Positions 11,798 to 24,437 of a stretch of 64,000 nt of DNA are shown here, one piece after another. Within the stretch, counting starts at the first letter, position 1, and the number at the start of each line of letters is the position of its first letter. The notes under the pieces are model-generated. The model did not search any database. It was not told the DNA's origin and saw only the letters and a list, made by a program, of their open reading frames with translations. Position numbers and translations under genes: made by a program. The DNA is from Pinus tabuliformis (lineage: Eukaryota; Streptophyta; Pinopsida; Pinales; Pinaceae). The stretch lies in the NCBI GenBank assembly GCA_031772625.1, contig CM062815.1:605787980-605851979 (forward strand). The letters are read 5' to 3'.

Positions 11798-13504
11798 GCG
11801 AATAGATTGTTTGTTCATATACATTTGTTTACTTTATAAACTTACAGATGGAGCCTGAAGTCAAGCCAGCTAGCCTTCGAACTGCATTTGCTATGCAAGT
11901 GCAAAGTAGATCAAGCTGCTTCAGTTTATCTCCGGGTTTTGTTTATGAATTAAACGATTGATTTACAAGCTCTCTAATTTCCCTCGTGGTGGCTCTAGTA
12001 ACCTCCTTACATCTACCACTGTGATTGATTTACTGATTACCACTTGCTCGGCCTAAATACCTGAACTGAACTGCAAACTGTGACCCGGAATCCAATCAAA
12101 GTCTCGTCCCTGGTCCAGCGCACTGTCTGTTCTGTGAACTTCAAATGCATCGCACTTCCCGAGTGTAGTAGGTGCGTTGCATTTCAGTTTCATTGTGTTA
12201 CAGGTGCGCTGATCAGACAAGGCCTTGTTCCTAAATTTTGGTTTCTGTGTTCACTCTTTTCAGCTCTATTCAGGAGTTTTGCTGCCTATAGTCAGTACAC
12301 CTCTGTTGAAACCCCTTTCCTTGCTGTTATTCTGCCTCCATTGTGCAAAGAACTGTAAATGTTTTTATGTATTTTTGAGTCATTTTCAGTTCTCCTTTAC
12401 AAAGAAGTAGCGTAATTGTACTGTCGTTTCTTGATTTGAAAGTGTCACAAGTGTCGTTTTCAGTCATAGAAGAGAATCTGATTGTTCTTGATAGTTGATT
12501 ACACTGTTACTCTTGTATTTGATTTGAGTTAGTAGTTTTTCAAGTGTCGAAAGCAAGTTTTCAGTTCCAAATAACAAAGTTTCGTCATTGTCCTCATTTT
12601 GTTTTGAAAAGAAACTTGTTAGTAATTGTCGCTTTGGAAAATAATTCAGATTTTCGCTTAGCTTTCTTTTTATCATTCACACATTAAGAAGGCTGAAAAC
12701 AAATACATGCATGTGCATTTGCATTTAGACTGTTTGTTGGTTTGATTTAGGACAGCGCATATAGTGTGTGCTCTCTGATCTTTGTTGAAAGAACGCCATC
12801 TCTCTTTCCTTAGTAGCTAGGATTTTCATTGCAAAAAGAAGATTAAACGACTGTTTATCATCTTAGATTGCATTTTAGGAATTGTACATCTACATCACGC
12901 GGTGAACCTGAAAGGAAAATTTCTTAAGCAAGATCAACCATAAAATAAATTTAATGAATCTAAAAACACTTTGGAACCTAACGCACAACATCTAGAAGTC
13001 TAGGCTAGAGACGTATTCCGGCGTCGTAAAGCCTTGTAACTGTTGTTTTCATTGTTGGTTGGGTGATTCCTCCACTTTGAGACGATAAGTGCCAGTACGG
13101 ACTTGTGCTCCCACGTACCGTCGAGTATATTTTAGGAGACCACATTAGGATTTATCCTTTATCCATAGGAAGCCGTGTCTGCCGCCCTATCGATCGCAAT
13201 GCACTGAACACAACATTCGGGAAGATTGACTACCGTACCATAAAAAGTATTCTGCAGTTTTGCAATTGGTTTGGTAATCCCTCTGTCTAGATTTCCAGAG
13301 CAGTCCCTTTCGTTCCTTTTCAGACTCCTTAACAGAAAAGGTCCACTGAGCACTTGTCACTTCAGGCTCATTAAAAATTGAAAGCGACTAGAGTCATCTT
13401 TTGTTTTTTCTCGACTCTTAAAAATTGAAAAAACAAGTTGTGTCAAAGCGTCTAAAATTTATTTTAAATGGAATAATCATCACCTTTCCTACGTTGATCT
13501 TAAG
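11798..13504 (+). other. Untranslated leader of element A
   Basis: About 1.7 kb with no coding potential, homologous along its length to 58651-60330 of element B. It includes TGCGATG/TGCGTTGCA words near 12140-12210 and a CCTTTTCAGACTC word at 13316 that returns near 16130. Confidence 0.7.
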
Positions 13505-15076
13505 TTGAGAAAATTGGAGTCCACCAACCAAGGAGTTCCCCTTGGAGGAAATCCTAGTCCCTTCTCCTCTTGGGGAGATGTTGGTGCACCCCATATGGCC
13601 ACATTGTCTCTTCCAGGATTGACAATCGGCTTGCCCGTATGGCTCTTCTCAACTTCTGTCGTTCAGAACACCGTGATTCCTGAACAATCAAGTCAGCAAC
13701 TAGACAATATTAAAGTTACCCCCCAACCCTCTACTTCGTCCAATTCTTCCTCTCCTCCTTCCTCTTCGCTTGATGAAGCTGGTAAAGCCCAAAATCAAGT
13801 AACTGAGGAGAAGAAGAAAAAAGAGAAGAAGAAGAAGGAGCCGAAGGCAAAAAGGGGCAACCAAGCATCGTCTAGCGAAAATCCACACACTGCACCGACC
13901 AGGCCTAAATCGCCATGTGTCATTTGCAAAGGAGACCACTATCATCGAGATTGTCCTTGCATCCCTCGGATCTTAAGGGACTGGTCTCCTCGTTTGCACA
14001 ATCTGGTGTCATCAACCTTTGACGATCATGTTGAGCATACACCGTCAACTAGTGAAAGTGAAGCCCCTGGACAAAAAGGAAAATATAAATTTCCTTGTAA
14101 ATTGTGTGAAGGCGATCACATCGTCCATCGTTGTCCCTTCTTAGACGAAGCTAAAAGAGTTTTGGACGATCGTCCGATTTCACCGTTACGGCTTCCTCCT
14201 AGATACAAGAAACTCTTGCCGAGTCCGTCACTAGTTGAAAATCCAGCTGACACACCCTTGTGGTCGGCCGAAGCATCTATCATTGAAGATAAACCATCTG
14301 AATCCATACTAGACAAAAGTCAAAAGGTCGAGGCGGCAGTTGACCCGGTCTTGCCTTCAGAAGGTCCATCTTCAGATGATACAGTCACCGAAGAGAACAA
14401 GAACGACACCATTCAAATTCTCTTCGTAAGCACAGACTCCGATGAACATGGGGGCAGTCTACCCATTCCTTTACCGCAGGAAGGAAGTTCGTCAGAGTCG
14501 TATCCGGCCGTCTATTCGGTCCCACCTCCAAGCAACCTGGTTGTTTCCTTTGACTGGAATCTACTAGGCAGACCCCATTTACCGGCTAGTGTACCGTTCT
14601 GAATCATTGCTCAAATATATAGAATGGTCATGGCCGGTACCATCATAGATGAAGGGGCTTCTGTGAGTATCCTTTCCTCAACTGCTTGGAAAGCGCTTGG
14701 TTCGCCATCGCTTTTGCCTGAGATGAGAAATCTAACAGGCTTTGACAAAGGAACCAGTCGACCATTAGGGATACTTCCCGATGTGCCGATAACATTGAGA
14801 AGGAAAACTGTTCACATGAACGTAATGGTAGTCCAAGGACCCCTGGATTATAATCTACTCCTTGGACGAGACTATATTTATTGCATGGGAGCCATTGTCT
14901 CCTCACTCTTTAGAGTAATGTGTTTTCCGCACGAAGGAAGAGTGGTCAAGCTCGTAGACCAACTTTCATTCCCTGGTTCACACATAGCAAATAGTCATAT
15001 ACCAACCCTGAATGGTCTTTTCACGCAAGGAATGTCTCATCAATCCCCAGTCCATCCTCCTGATGAGCGCGAGTGA
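13505..15076 (+). pseudogene. Element A gag tail plus retropepsin, one nonsense codon
   Basis: One frame runs from about 13505 (first in-frame ATG 13595) to 15076, broken by TGA at 14600-14602. The N-terminal part is Ser/Pro-rich with a lysine tract. Two zinc knuckles follow, CVICKGDHYHRDC and CKLCEGDHIVHRC, both of the CX2CX3HX4C spacing. After the stop, still in frame, comes a Ty3-type protease (IIDEGASVSILS, then YNLLLGRDYIY). The active-site triad is D-E-G rather than D-S/T-G, and element B shares this. The capsid-type gag domain present in B at 61930-62450 is missing, consistent with an internal deletion. The protein would have been a particle and protease component at most. Confidence 0.8.
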
Positions 15077-17419
15077 TTCGGAGGGCATGACTGAAACCCA
15101 GGGGGCATGCACCCTGGCCTGTTTCGACAGGAAAACCTTGGGTATAGGGTGGGTTTCCGCGGAGAGTATATGACTGGCCTGACACACCCATCCATTTTGG
15201 AAAATGGGATTAGACCGGAATAAGATACCTCTGTTGAGGTAGGCCTTTCCCGATAAAACAAATGTTTTGTCTGCAAATTGAGGGGTAACCTAGAAACTCT
15301 ACTTCGCTATACTTGGGGGCATGCAAACCTTTTGGCGTGCAAGCAAAGAGCGACCATTTATTTTTTAAATTTATAGGTCCTCTAACCCTTTAAACTCATA
15401 GGATTAGTCGTTTCCTAACTTGCATAAAGAAAGGATGCAGGGCAAAGATTTGAAATAATGTCGTTTTTATATATGAGACATCCTTATTATGCGACTGGAT
15501 TAATCGAGCAGTTTTAACGCGGAATTCAAGCTCGTTAAAAAATAAACATAAGCAATGAACAAATGTTCCTCCAGAGTTTAAGCTCATTTTAAAATAAAAA
15601 ATGAACTAATTTCTGGTAAATAACCATCGTGAATGTAGTACTTCAGCCTTTGAAGCCTTGGTGGTGTTCTCATCATCACCTCCACTTTGTATTGGCTGAT
15701 CATTCACCTCCACTTGATTGTTTACCCCTTTTGAGGAACAGCTGCGAAGAGTGATCCTGTTAGCCATCCTTGTGACACTGCCGTGATTGGAAAATTCAAA
15801 ACCTTACCTGGAATCAACTGCTACCCGAATTTATCACTCGTTCCTCAAAAGACGAGTCTCCTTTAAGCTCTTTTCAACTGACTCGTAAAATATGAAAATA
15901 TTGCCTAGCCATTGGCCTCTCCAGCTCGTTAAAGTGACCGGAAGTGCTATCCCTCCTTTAGATTTTAATTTTTTTGGACCTGGGGGATTATTACACAAAA
16001 AGATTGAGCGCTTGTTTTGTTCGGCTCGTTAAAATTACCAAAAATTCATCCCTTTTGTATTATTTTATACTTTTTCAGACTTAAGGGATTAGATGACAAA
16101 AAAGGATTTTTGGAGTTTCCTTTACGTCCCTTTTCAGACTCTCTAAAATTGAAAAGGACGGATTTATCTTTGTCATTAAACTCGTTAAAACCTAATAGCG
16201 ACAAACTTGTCCATAACGACAAGAATGAGTTTCACTATCGCCAGGCTCGTTAAAACATAGCGATGGGTTTGCCCGAAGGGAAAATTATAGAACAAGCATA
16301 TGTTATCCTCCTCAAGCTTGACAAAAATAAAGAGGTACTGGTGAGCAATGACTGGGGAAAAATTGGGAAGAAAACTTGAAGAAACTTTGTTGGTAGCAAG
16401 TCGCTCTTGAACATGACACTTTCACTCTGCATCCGAGTCGGGTTGGGTTTTCCATTCACTGGTCACATCACCATGGTTCCATCACACCATCCACATTTGG
16501 GGTTAATGCTACCAATCCATCATGTCAGTGTCGCTGATATGTTCAAGAGAAGTCACTCAGAGAATTCCCCTGTGTCTCACCCACTATAATACATTTTCGC
16601 TCCATTCTTTCATGACCGCCACCCTAAACCGTATATCACCAGATCGTTTTCACCTCCATTAAAATCATTTGCTCCGTTCTATGTCATTGATGTGGGATTC
16701 ACTAAGGCCCTCCTATGACAGATCGCTTCTTGTCGACATCAGCTCATTATCCAAGAAGTCGATCTAGGAACAACCCTTTAAGTACTTCGAAGCTTCCATG
16801 CCTCAATGGCAAGTTTCTCACTTTCGGTGACAGGTTTACATCAATGGCCTTTGACCGAAAGATTTTGCGTGGTGTTCGACGCCAAGTCACTTATTCACAC
16901 CACGTGAATTGTACTGCAGTACCTTGAGGGTCATTATCATTATCGGTGATTCCTCTCACGCCTGTTAACAGCGTACATCATTGGCTGGTAATCAGGTGAT
17001 GTCTTTCCATGTTCGACTCCAGAACATCTCTCACATGGATCGACTTGTACTTTGAGTGAAGATCGAATGAGATTGAAGACCCCGGATCTAGTTTCATCCA
17101 TCCGGGCTGCGATATATATTCAGGAAAATAAAGACATCAAATGCACATCATTGCTGCACAGATAATCATCCAATCTAAGGGATGATGGCTCTACCAGAAT
17201 CATCAGTCTACACTCAGACGATTGTCTATCCTATGTACATGAAAATGAATTTATAAATCCGAGCATGGGAATGCCCACCTTAGCTAGATCATGAAAATAA
17301 TATGAAGATACTGTATTGTATTGTATCTTATTACAGGTCGCCTGCCAGCTCGAAAAAACTTTGGATCCTCATGATAAAGCATTTCACCCGACATCAAAAG
17401 ATTAACGACCTCATGCCTT
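15077..17419 (+). other. Non-coding 3' interior of element A
   Basis: 2.3 kb between the protease and the 3' LTR where reverse transcriptase and integrase would be expected. No frame shows their motifs. A CTCGTTAAA word recurs near 15529, 15931, 16024, 16182 and 16245, and a CCTTTTCAGACTC word near 16130 echoes the leader. Confidence 0.65.
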
Positions 17420-17429
17420 AGGGGGCAAC
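17420..17429 (+). other. Purine-rich tract of element A
   Basis: AGGGGGCAAC directly precedes the 3' LTR, as expected for the plus-strand primer. Confidence 0.65.
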
Positions 17430-18468
17430 TATTATAGACATTTTTGGGCACTGCAACCCCAATCATAAATTTCCATAAACCAAGGGCTCCTAAGTCCCTA
17501 AAGGTGTTGTTCCAACCCCTAAAAGAACAAGGTCAACTGATTACAGCATCTCCCAGAAGTTCTCCATGAAAAACTACTCAGAACTGGTCAAAACTGGACC
17601 ATTTCACCTGCTCCATAGGCAAAGTGCATTGCATCCCACCTGAATACACACAGTAGGTGCGATGCATGTCAAAAAACCCTTCTATGGGGTGCGATGGGTG
17701 AGAAGGGACAAATGGCAGGGTCAATCCGCAAGGTGGAGGAGCATGGAATCTTCCATAAACCTCTCCTGTGACACTTGCCTCTCTGAATTCGACCAGGGAT
17801 GAGTAAGAGATCATCAATCTCCAAGTGGAATCAAGAACTATCAGAGAGAAGACACTAATCAAATCTCAAAAGCTGACTCACCTCCCTTGCAAACATCTAT
17901 ATATGGATCCCTCATCCCAGAGATCCAGAGGCTGGAATTTTGTATCTTGTAAGGAAGTGTTGTTGGTTTCTTGGTGCAATATCATAGTGTTGGGTGATCT
18001 AAGCTTTTCATGAGGTGAAGAAGGGCTTTCTTGCTGAGAGGATGATGCTGGGTCAGAACAATTGGTTGTAATCCTCTTTGCTCTTTCTTGATTATCAATA
18101 AAGCTATTCAAGTTTTCCTCCACATTCTTGTATCATTGATGATTTATGCATTTGTGTGGTCAATGTACATATGATCCTATATTGTTTATGATAATAGATC
18201 TATGTTCTTGGATAGTGTTATGCTGCTTTGATTTTACAGGTGCTCCTTGAAGCTGGGTAGACAAGGAAGCGAGTGGCAAAGACCTACCAGAAGAGAGAGG
18301 AATTGAGCAAGGAACCAAGCGCAAGACAGAGGTTGGTCTCCTTATTCTTCTCTTATCTTTTTCTCATAAAGGAAAACGAAAGTAGTTTTTAGTGTGTTTG
18401 TTTCTAAGGTAGCTACCAGCCTTAGTGGGACTAGCAGCTCTATATAGACACTAGTTTTCCCGATAACA
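17430..18468 (+). repeat. 3' LTR of element A
   Basis: Matches 10740-11776. The leading TG has become TA; the end is GATAACA. Followed by the target duplication GGATG at 18469-18473. Confidence 0.93.
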
Positions 18469-18473
18469 GGATG

Positions 18474-20635
18474 GTTAGAAATACTTTTGCAACAAATTTG
18501 AATATGATGTAAAAAGATGAAATGTAGGAAAATGGATTAGTTTTCCAACTATATATTTTTCATTTATGTCAAACAAGATTATCTTGAGTAGTTAGGAGGA
18601 ATGATTGTTATCCTCCCTCATTGTCTTCCTAGGTATATAACATTTATTTATGGAAAATTGATATAACTAAAAGAAAATGTTGTTTTTTTAAGATTAGTAT
18701 GTTATTTTTTCTCTAAAACATAATGCATATGTTCCCGTTAGGCCTTAAGCTTGGTATGTAAATGATGGACTTTTTTGAAACTAATTTGTAAAGTTGTAGA
18801 GATAACTATGAGTCCTTGTGGAGCATTATTTGTACATGCAAAAAAAAGTGAAAAAGGTACTTCAAATTTATGTTTTATTGATTATTTGTGAATTGTATAA
18901 TTAAATATAACCAATTATTTAGAATTAATTAAAAACCGTACTAGCATTATCCATAAAGCTCTAGTAGATGGGATCTTCCATTAGGCCATGCTAAGTATGC
19001 TTGCAATGGAAACATATATGTGGTGCTACTCAACTTGAACTGAAACACTAGCTAATCTATGTGGAGATGATGGTATATAATAAATTTGTACCAAAGTCCC
19101 TACACCTAAAGGTCTAAGATACTCCTTTTAGAGGCCACGACAAATGAACTATGTTGCACTAGACTACATGTGAGATGTGCTAACTCAGTGATATTTTCAT
19201 GAAGGCGATCCAAAATCTTAGGTGCTTTGGGTGAAAGAAAGGCTATCCATACAAATAGGAGTAGGTGGTCCTCTCAATGGATTATTCTTGGTATTTGGCC
19301 TATCCTGGATAGAGCCAAGACCAACCTCCTAGAAGTTAGAAATGTGAAAATACTTCATGTGGAAACCAATCATGAAATCAATCCATAATTTACAAAAAAA
19401 TGTATAATTCTAAATCTATATTATTACAAGGAGGTTTATAAAAAACCATAAACAGTGCCTCATCCATCTTTCCATGGATCAAATGTGCACCAATCCATGC
19501 AAAGATGATTGTTCCTTATATCAATTGTTTGGTTGGATCTACGGTTAGTAATAACTCCACAATCATCTATTTAGTGATATTAAATTCTTTAACCTATTCT
19601 TTACTGATGCCAATGGAGTAGAATTCTCTCATCGTGGCCGTCTATTTAGTTATACTTGTTAATTGATTTAAACATGGTTAATGGAGGTAATGATAGTAGC
19701 AAATGATGTGCATAATACAACTCGTGATGCTTCCCTTATGTTTCTAAGCTCGTGAACCAATAATTGCAATTGGTTTAATATTTTTTTATTTGTGTTTACG
19801 GGTTAGGATTTCCTTCGATGTTATTTTTTTATTGTGACTCCGTTATGAGGTCATTTTCTTGATATTGTTTTGGGTTTTTAGGAATCATAATGGAATATAA
19901 TCAATGTGTAATTAAAAATACAATTCCTTTAAAATTTTATTTTTTTCTTTCATATTGGAAAAAATAAGAATGGAAAGATGGCTTGCCTATGAAGCTATAA
20001 GTCATAATAAATCTACAATGAAACAAAACAATGCCTTTAAAATTTTTCATTTTTTCTTTCATACCAAAAAGAAGAAGAAAGGAATGATGACTTACCTATG
20101 AAGCTAGAAGACCTTGAAGCTAGTAACCTTGGGTAGGGGCCCATGCACATTTTGGCTACATTATCAAATGGGAAACTACCATGGTTCACTTGGGGAAACA
20201 ATGAAAACTCCTTGGCCCATTCTTTTTTGGATAAAGGAAAAAACATGTTATTTTATTAAGAACATGTGCATGTTATTTTTTAAACAATCCATATGTGTTC
20301 CTAGGAAATATTAGAAACTACATGGAGTTTTGACAAAGGCCAAAGATGGAAAAAATGAACAAAATCACATTTATGAGAACACACATGTTCTTAAAATTTT
20401 GTGGTAGCTTTCTCTTATTGCACCAAAATTGGATAGCATATTCATGCAAGCTCCCATATGCATTTTAAAATTATGATTATCCCAAGACACAAATATATTA
20501 AAAATAGTAATTGTTATATATGTGTGTGTGAGAGAGAGAGAGAGAGACAGAGAGAGAGAGATACAACTCACAATAACTTATCATTAGAGTAAACTTTACT
20601 CAGTCATAGAGTTAATTTGATACAATCATTAACAA
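18474..20635. other. Intergenic, no gene recognised
   Basis: AT-rich, with short frames only. It contains a (TG)n/(GA)n microsatellite at about 20519-20561. No domain or repeat boundary can be supported. Confidence 0.55.
20519..20561. repeat. TG/GA microsatellite
   Basis: A short TG run passes into about sixteen GA units with one interruption. Confidence 0.9.
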
Positions 20636-20640
20636 GTTTA

Positions 20641-22561
20641 TCATTAGTGGTTTACAAGCTTGAGGTTTTAGTAACCCATGGTTTTGCCTATTTTATTTTC
20701 ATGTAATTCATCATATTTATAGGCATGATGACTCCATTAAAATATTAATTTGGGCCAAAGAATAATACATATATTACTAGGAGTTGGTTTTTCCACAAGG
20801 ATTTCAAGGATAATTTATGATGTCCATGTGTTGTTCCCTTTACTTGTTGCTATATAAAAAAGGTTTTCTATTGGACATGGGTCGAGGAGAGATGGGTGTT
20901 GTAGATCCAAGGTGTGTTAAGGATGGTTGTGCTATAGTAAGGAGTCCATGTAGTTGCATGAACACAGATCTCCAAGGTAGTCAACAAATATGTGGTGAGG
21001 TGTTTTGTCAAAAGTGGTAGCAACATGCAATCATTGGTATAGAAAATGGTTCCATGGATGATGAGGAGCTTGTAGTAGAGTACATGGCATGGAGAGGGCC
21101 CCATTGAATGCCTAGAATATTGATCTTGGAAGTGTAGGGGATGAGTGGTGCAATGAGGCCTAAAAAGTACACATATGTTGTATCTATGGTAGCTATTGAA
21201 GCACGTGATTTGAGTTGATCCTTAGAGCGATTCATTCATCTTAATTAATCTAAGTAGATGAGCATGGATATCTACATGTATATGTGCATGATGTGGTCAA
21301 GGAATTGACTATAGGAATGCATGATCGTAGCAGAGGTTGTTGGAGAATATATGGAGGTGCTTTAAGGACCAATACTTGTGTTTTAATTTCAAGCTCTAGA
21401 GAGAAACCATGGTTCTTATGCACATAGGCAGGCTGAGTAAGTGGAAATGTAAGTAAAATGCACCAAAGATGAAAGGAATAGGGGAAGGATTTCCCAGCAA
21501 TGGGTAGTAGTCGCATGTAAGTAGGCATGATGGGAAGAGAAGAATGATGTCTGTTGAATGGACACAAGCTGGGCCAATGAGAAATATTTGGTGTAAATGA
21601 AGTTTGAAGACTAGGGATAGGTGAGACAAGCATCATAGATGATTGTTCAGTGGATATTAAGGATTATTTGAAAATTATGGATCACCATTGATTAGAGATA
21701 TAGCAAGGGAAAGGTTGTGTAGCTACATATACAAGAGAACATAGCTGGAGTAGATGGTTTCGAGGCTTGGTGAAGGGTACAATATGTTATGGAGAGTTGT
21801 AGTAATGCATGAAGACCCTATAGTGTTTGGTCCAAATTGTAATCCAGGTAGTTATAGGAAATATGCATTCCCCAAGGTTGTTGTAAGACATGTTAATTAG
21901 GCATACATGTTGTAGCACAATAGCACATCATGTCATCTTTCTCATGCATAGAGAAGATAAATGATCAGGTGGTGGAATGAACTACTTCAATAGGTATAAG
22001 GTTAGTTCATTGTAAGACATGTTAATTAGGCATACAAGTTGAGCGTAGTGGCACATGGAGCTACATATGATGAAATTTGTGGAATGGATCACTTGAATAG
22101 GTATGAGGGTAACATGTGTACTCATATACTATATTTATGGAGTGTGAGATGGTTAATGAACCATGTATGAAAAAAGTGTCATGGTAAACTGATGGATACA
22201 ATGGCTAGTTACCTGTGTATTCTCGTGGGAGGTAACTTTTTTATATGGACTTCAACAAAGATACTAGGACTAAGTTTATATGTTTAGTCAAGTTTCAGGG
22301 AATTGTTAGGGTAGAGGTTTATAATTGGGATTTTATAGGTTAGCGATTTTTGTAAGCCATGTTGTTACTCATTGTACTTTCATGTAATTTAGCTTACTTA
22401 TAAGCATGTTGACTCCATTGTAAGATGTTTTTGAATGAAAAAGTACTAAAAATATTATTAAGAGCTAATTCCCTAGAGTTCCCACCATAATTTATGATAT
22501 CCCTGTGTTATTTCCTTTCTGTGTTGCTATTATGTTTTTATATATCTATATTTTTCTAACA
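20641..22561 (+). mobile_element. Degenerate 1.9-kb TRIM-like LTR element
   Basis: Seen: 20641-~20872 and 22304-22561 are diverged direct repeats. They share TTTCATGTAATT, a TATA(A/G)GCATG(A/T)TGACTCCATT block and a final AATTTATGAT(A/G)TCC ... TGTTGCTAT block. The right copy has proper ends, TGTTAG ... CTAACA. The flanks GTTTA (20636-20640) and ATTTA (22562-22566) agree at four of five bases. The interior codes for nothing recognisable, so it is a small non-autonomous element. The left LTR end and the primer site are uncertain. Confidence 0.55.
21882..22110. repeat. 129-bp tandem duplication
   Basis: TGTAAGACATGTTAATTAGG begins at 21882 and again at 22011, followed in both copies by similar CACAT and AATAGGTAT(A/G)AGG segments. 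It lies inside the TRIM-like element. Confidence 0.7.
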
Positions 22562-22566
22562 ATTTA

Positions 22567-23514
22567 GTGGTTAGTAGAGAGTGAAGATAATGATTATTTG
22601 TTATCATTTGTAATGTGGGATGACACATCATTTCAAGTGATTAATCTGTTAAACTAGCTCTTATAAATGATTGCATATATTCGATTCAAATTCTTGAGGT
22701 AGCTCTCATAAAATCACTTCCGAGATATTAAAAATAAATAAAAACTTCATCGAAATTGGTTTTATGTATTATTTGTTTCTTAAAATGTTTTTAATTATTC
22801 TTTTATTTTTCTTTCAATTTTCCTTTTTCTAGTTTCTTGTTTTTTTTTTAAGTATTTAGAATCCGGTTTTACTTTTTATGATATGATAAAAATATAATAA
22901 AAAAATTCACGAGATGAGATTCTATTTTTTAATAATATAACAAAAATATTTTAAAATGATATGTGTATTTATAAATGATTTTTTAATAGAAAATATTTTA
23001 AAATGATATACGTATTTATAAATGATTTTTTAATAGAATTAAAATTTTCAATAATAAAAGAATGTTATAACCAATTTTATTTTTATATTCAATATTTTGT
23101 CCTCAACAAAGGTGCCTAGGAGTGGTTTTAACCAAGAAATAGAAGAGAATGTGGGTCAATGGATTTTTTACACTAAAAATAGCAGAGGGAGATACAACAA
23201 GTATCTTTAGAAAATGAACCCTGATTGGTAGGTGAATACCATCATGGGAAATCACTAGTGGAAAGGAGCGAGGCTCCATAGATGTTGCCCAACTCCATTT
23301 GAAAAACTGGACCACAAGGTCTCCCAGCTTACAAAGAAATTATTTGTGAAGATAGCCAATCTATAATTTCCTAAGACTCAATGTAGTATATCCTTGGTAA
23401 AATCAATTTCTATTTAGAATTTTATGTTTTATAAGTTTGAAAAATGGTTGAAACACTCAAAAGTAAAAGTTGAATAATTTTGTGAGATTATAAATATTCA
23501 ATATTATTAATGAA

Positions 23515-23545
<31 letters not shown>

Positions 23546-24034
23546 ATTGACATTTTGAAAAATATAAGAGGAGCCACCATGTGAGTAGTTAGGCTCCCAA
23601 GTGTCAAGAAACAATTAGAATCAGTTTGTTCCAAAAAAGGACATAGACACATAAAATGAAAATCATCCATCTTGAAAGGAGGATTTTTACATACCACTAG
23701 AAGGATCATGTATGGAGAGAAATATCATGGGTGGAAGATGATTTAAAAAAAAGAGAGGAAATAAATTTGCAAATAAAAAAAATGGTTCTTGTGGGAGATA
23801 AAGACTAGACCTATGTAATTAAAGTATTCAACCCAAATTTAGAACGACACTATTAGTGGATTGAGGAAGTGATTATGTGGAAATTTTTTGATTATTTCTA
23901 GATAGAAGAGGAGTCTACAGATCCAGAGGAACTACTTAGAGATAAAAATTCATCGGTTGAGAGAAGCGTGGGAGCTGCTATTGTATTTTCAGAGATTCAA
24001 ATAAGTAACTAAGTTATTTACATATTGTGTTGGG

Positions 24035-24125
<91 letters not shown>

Positions 24126-24179
24126 CAAGATTTTCTTTTGAATCTGAGTAAGAAGTAGGAGAAATTGCAAGTATATGTT
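22567..24179. other. Intergenic with simple repeats
   Basis: AT-rich, with a T run of about 27 at 23515-23541 and a long (TA)n at 24037-24123. A near-duplicate word TTTATAAATGATTTTTTAATAGAA occurs twice near 22968-23035. No gene seen. Confidence 0.55.
24037..24123. repeat. (TA)n microsatellite
   Basis: About 43 uninterrupted TA units. It makes a spurious Ile/Tyr frame on the minus strand. Confidence 0.95.
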
Positions 24180-24437
24180 CACTACTAGAAAATGACAAAA
24201 TTAATGACTAGGTGACTAAAAAGGTTAGTCACATCAATTATTTCAAGTGAATTACTACTAAACTTGAGCAATTTTAAGTGACTGAACTAAAAATGACTAA
24301 CTTAAACGACTAATTTAGTCTAGGGATAAAATATACGACTAGATAATAAGTGACTAAACTAAAAGCGAATAACTTAAATGACTAATTTAGTCTAGGATTA
24401 AAAAATATGACTAGATAATAAGTGACAAAATTATTTC
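24180..24437 (+). mobile_element. CACTA-type transposon terminus with subterminal repeats, copy 1
   Basis: Starts CACTACTAGAAAATGAC, the form of plant CACTA inverted-repeat ends. It then carries repeated GTGACTAA and ATGACTAATTTAGTC(T) words typical of subterminal transposase-binding repeats. Two internal units end in GACTAGATAATAAGTGAC. No matching inverted right end was found nearby and no transposase is seen, so it is a fragment. Confidence 0.6.

Larger units (their letters stand above)
10740..18468 (+). mobile_element. Non-autonomous Ty3/gypsy-type LTR element A (7.7 kb)
   Basis: Seen: two LTRs of 1,037 and 1,039 bp (10740-11776, 17430-18468), a primer site at 11780-11797, a purine tract at 17420-17429, and flanking 5-bp duplications AGATG (10735-10739) and GGATG (18469-18473) with one mismatch. 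The LTRs differ at roughly 25 sites by eye. The interior encodes only the zinc-knuckle end of gag and a retropepsin. There is no capsid domain, reverse transcriptase or integrase, so it must have been mobilised in trans. Element B at 57592 is a related copy with a fuller gag. Lineage is inferred to be Tat/Ogre-like from the primer site and protease type. Confidence 0.88.

Noticed and set aside
21250..21636. 128-codon minus-strand frame
   Set aside because: No recognisable domain and it lies in the non-coding interior of the TRIM-like element; amino-acid composition looks random.
23989..24198. Ile/Tyr-repeat frame
   Set aside because: Translation of a (TA)n microsatellite.
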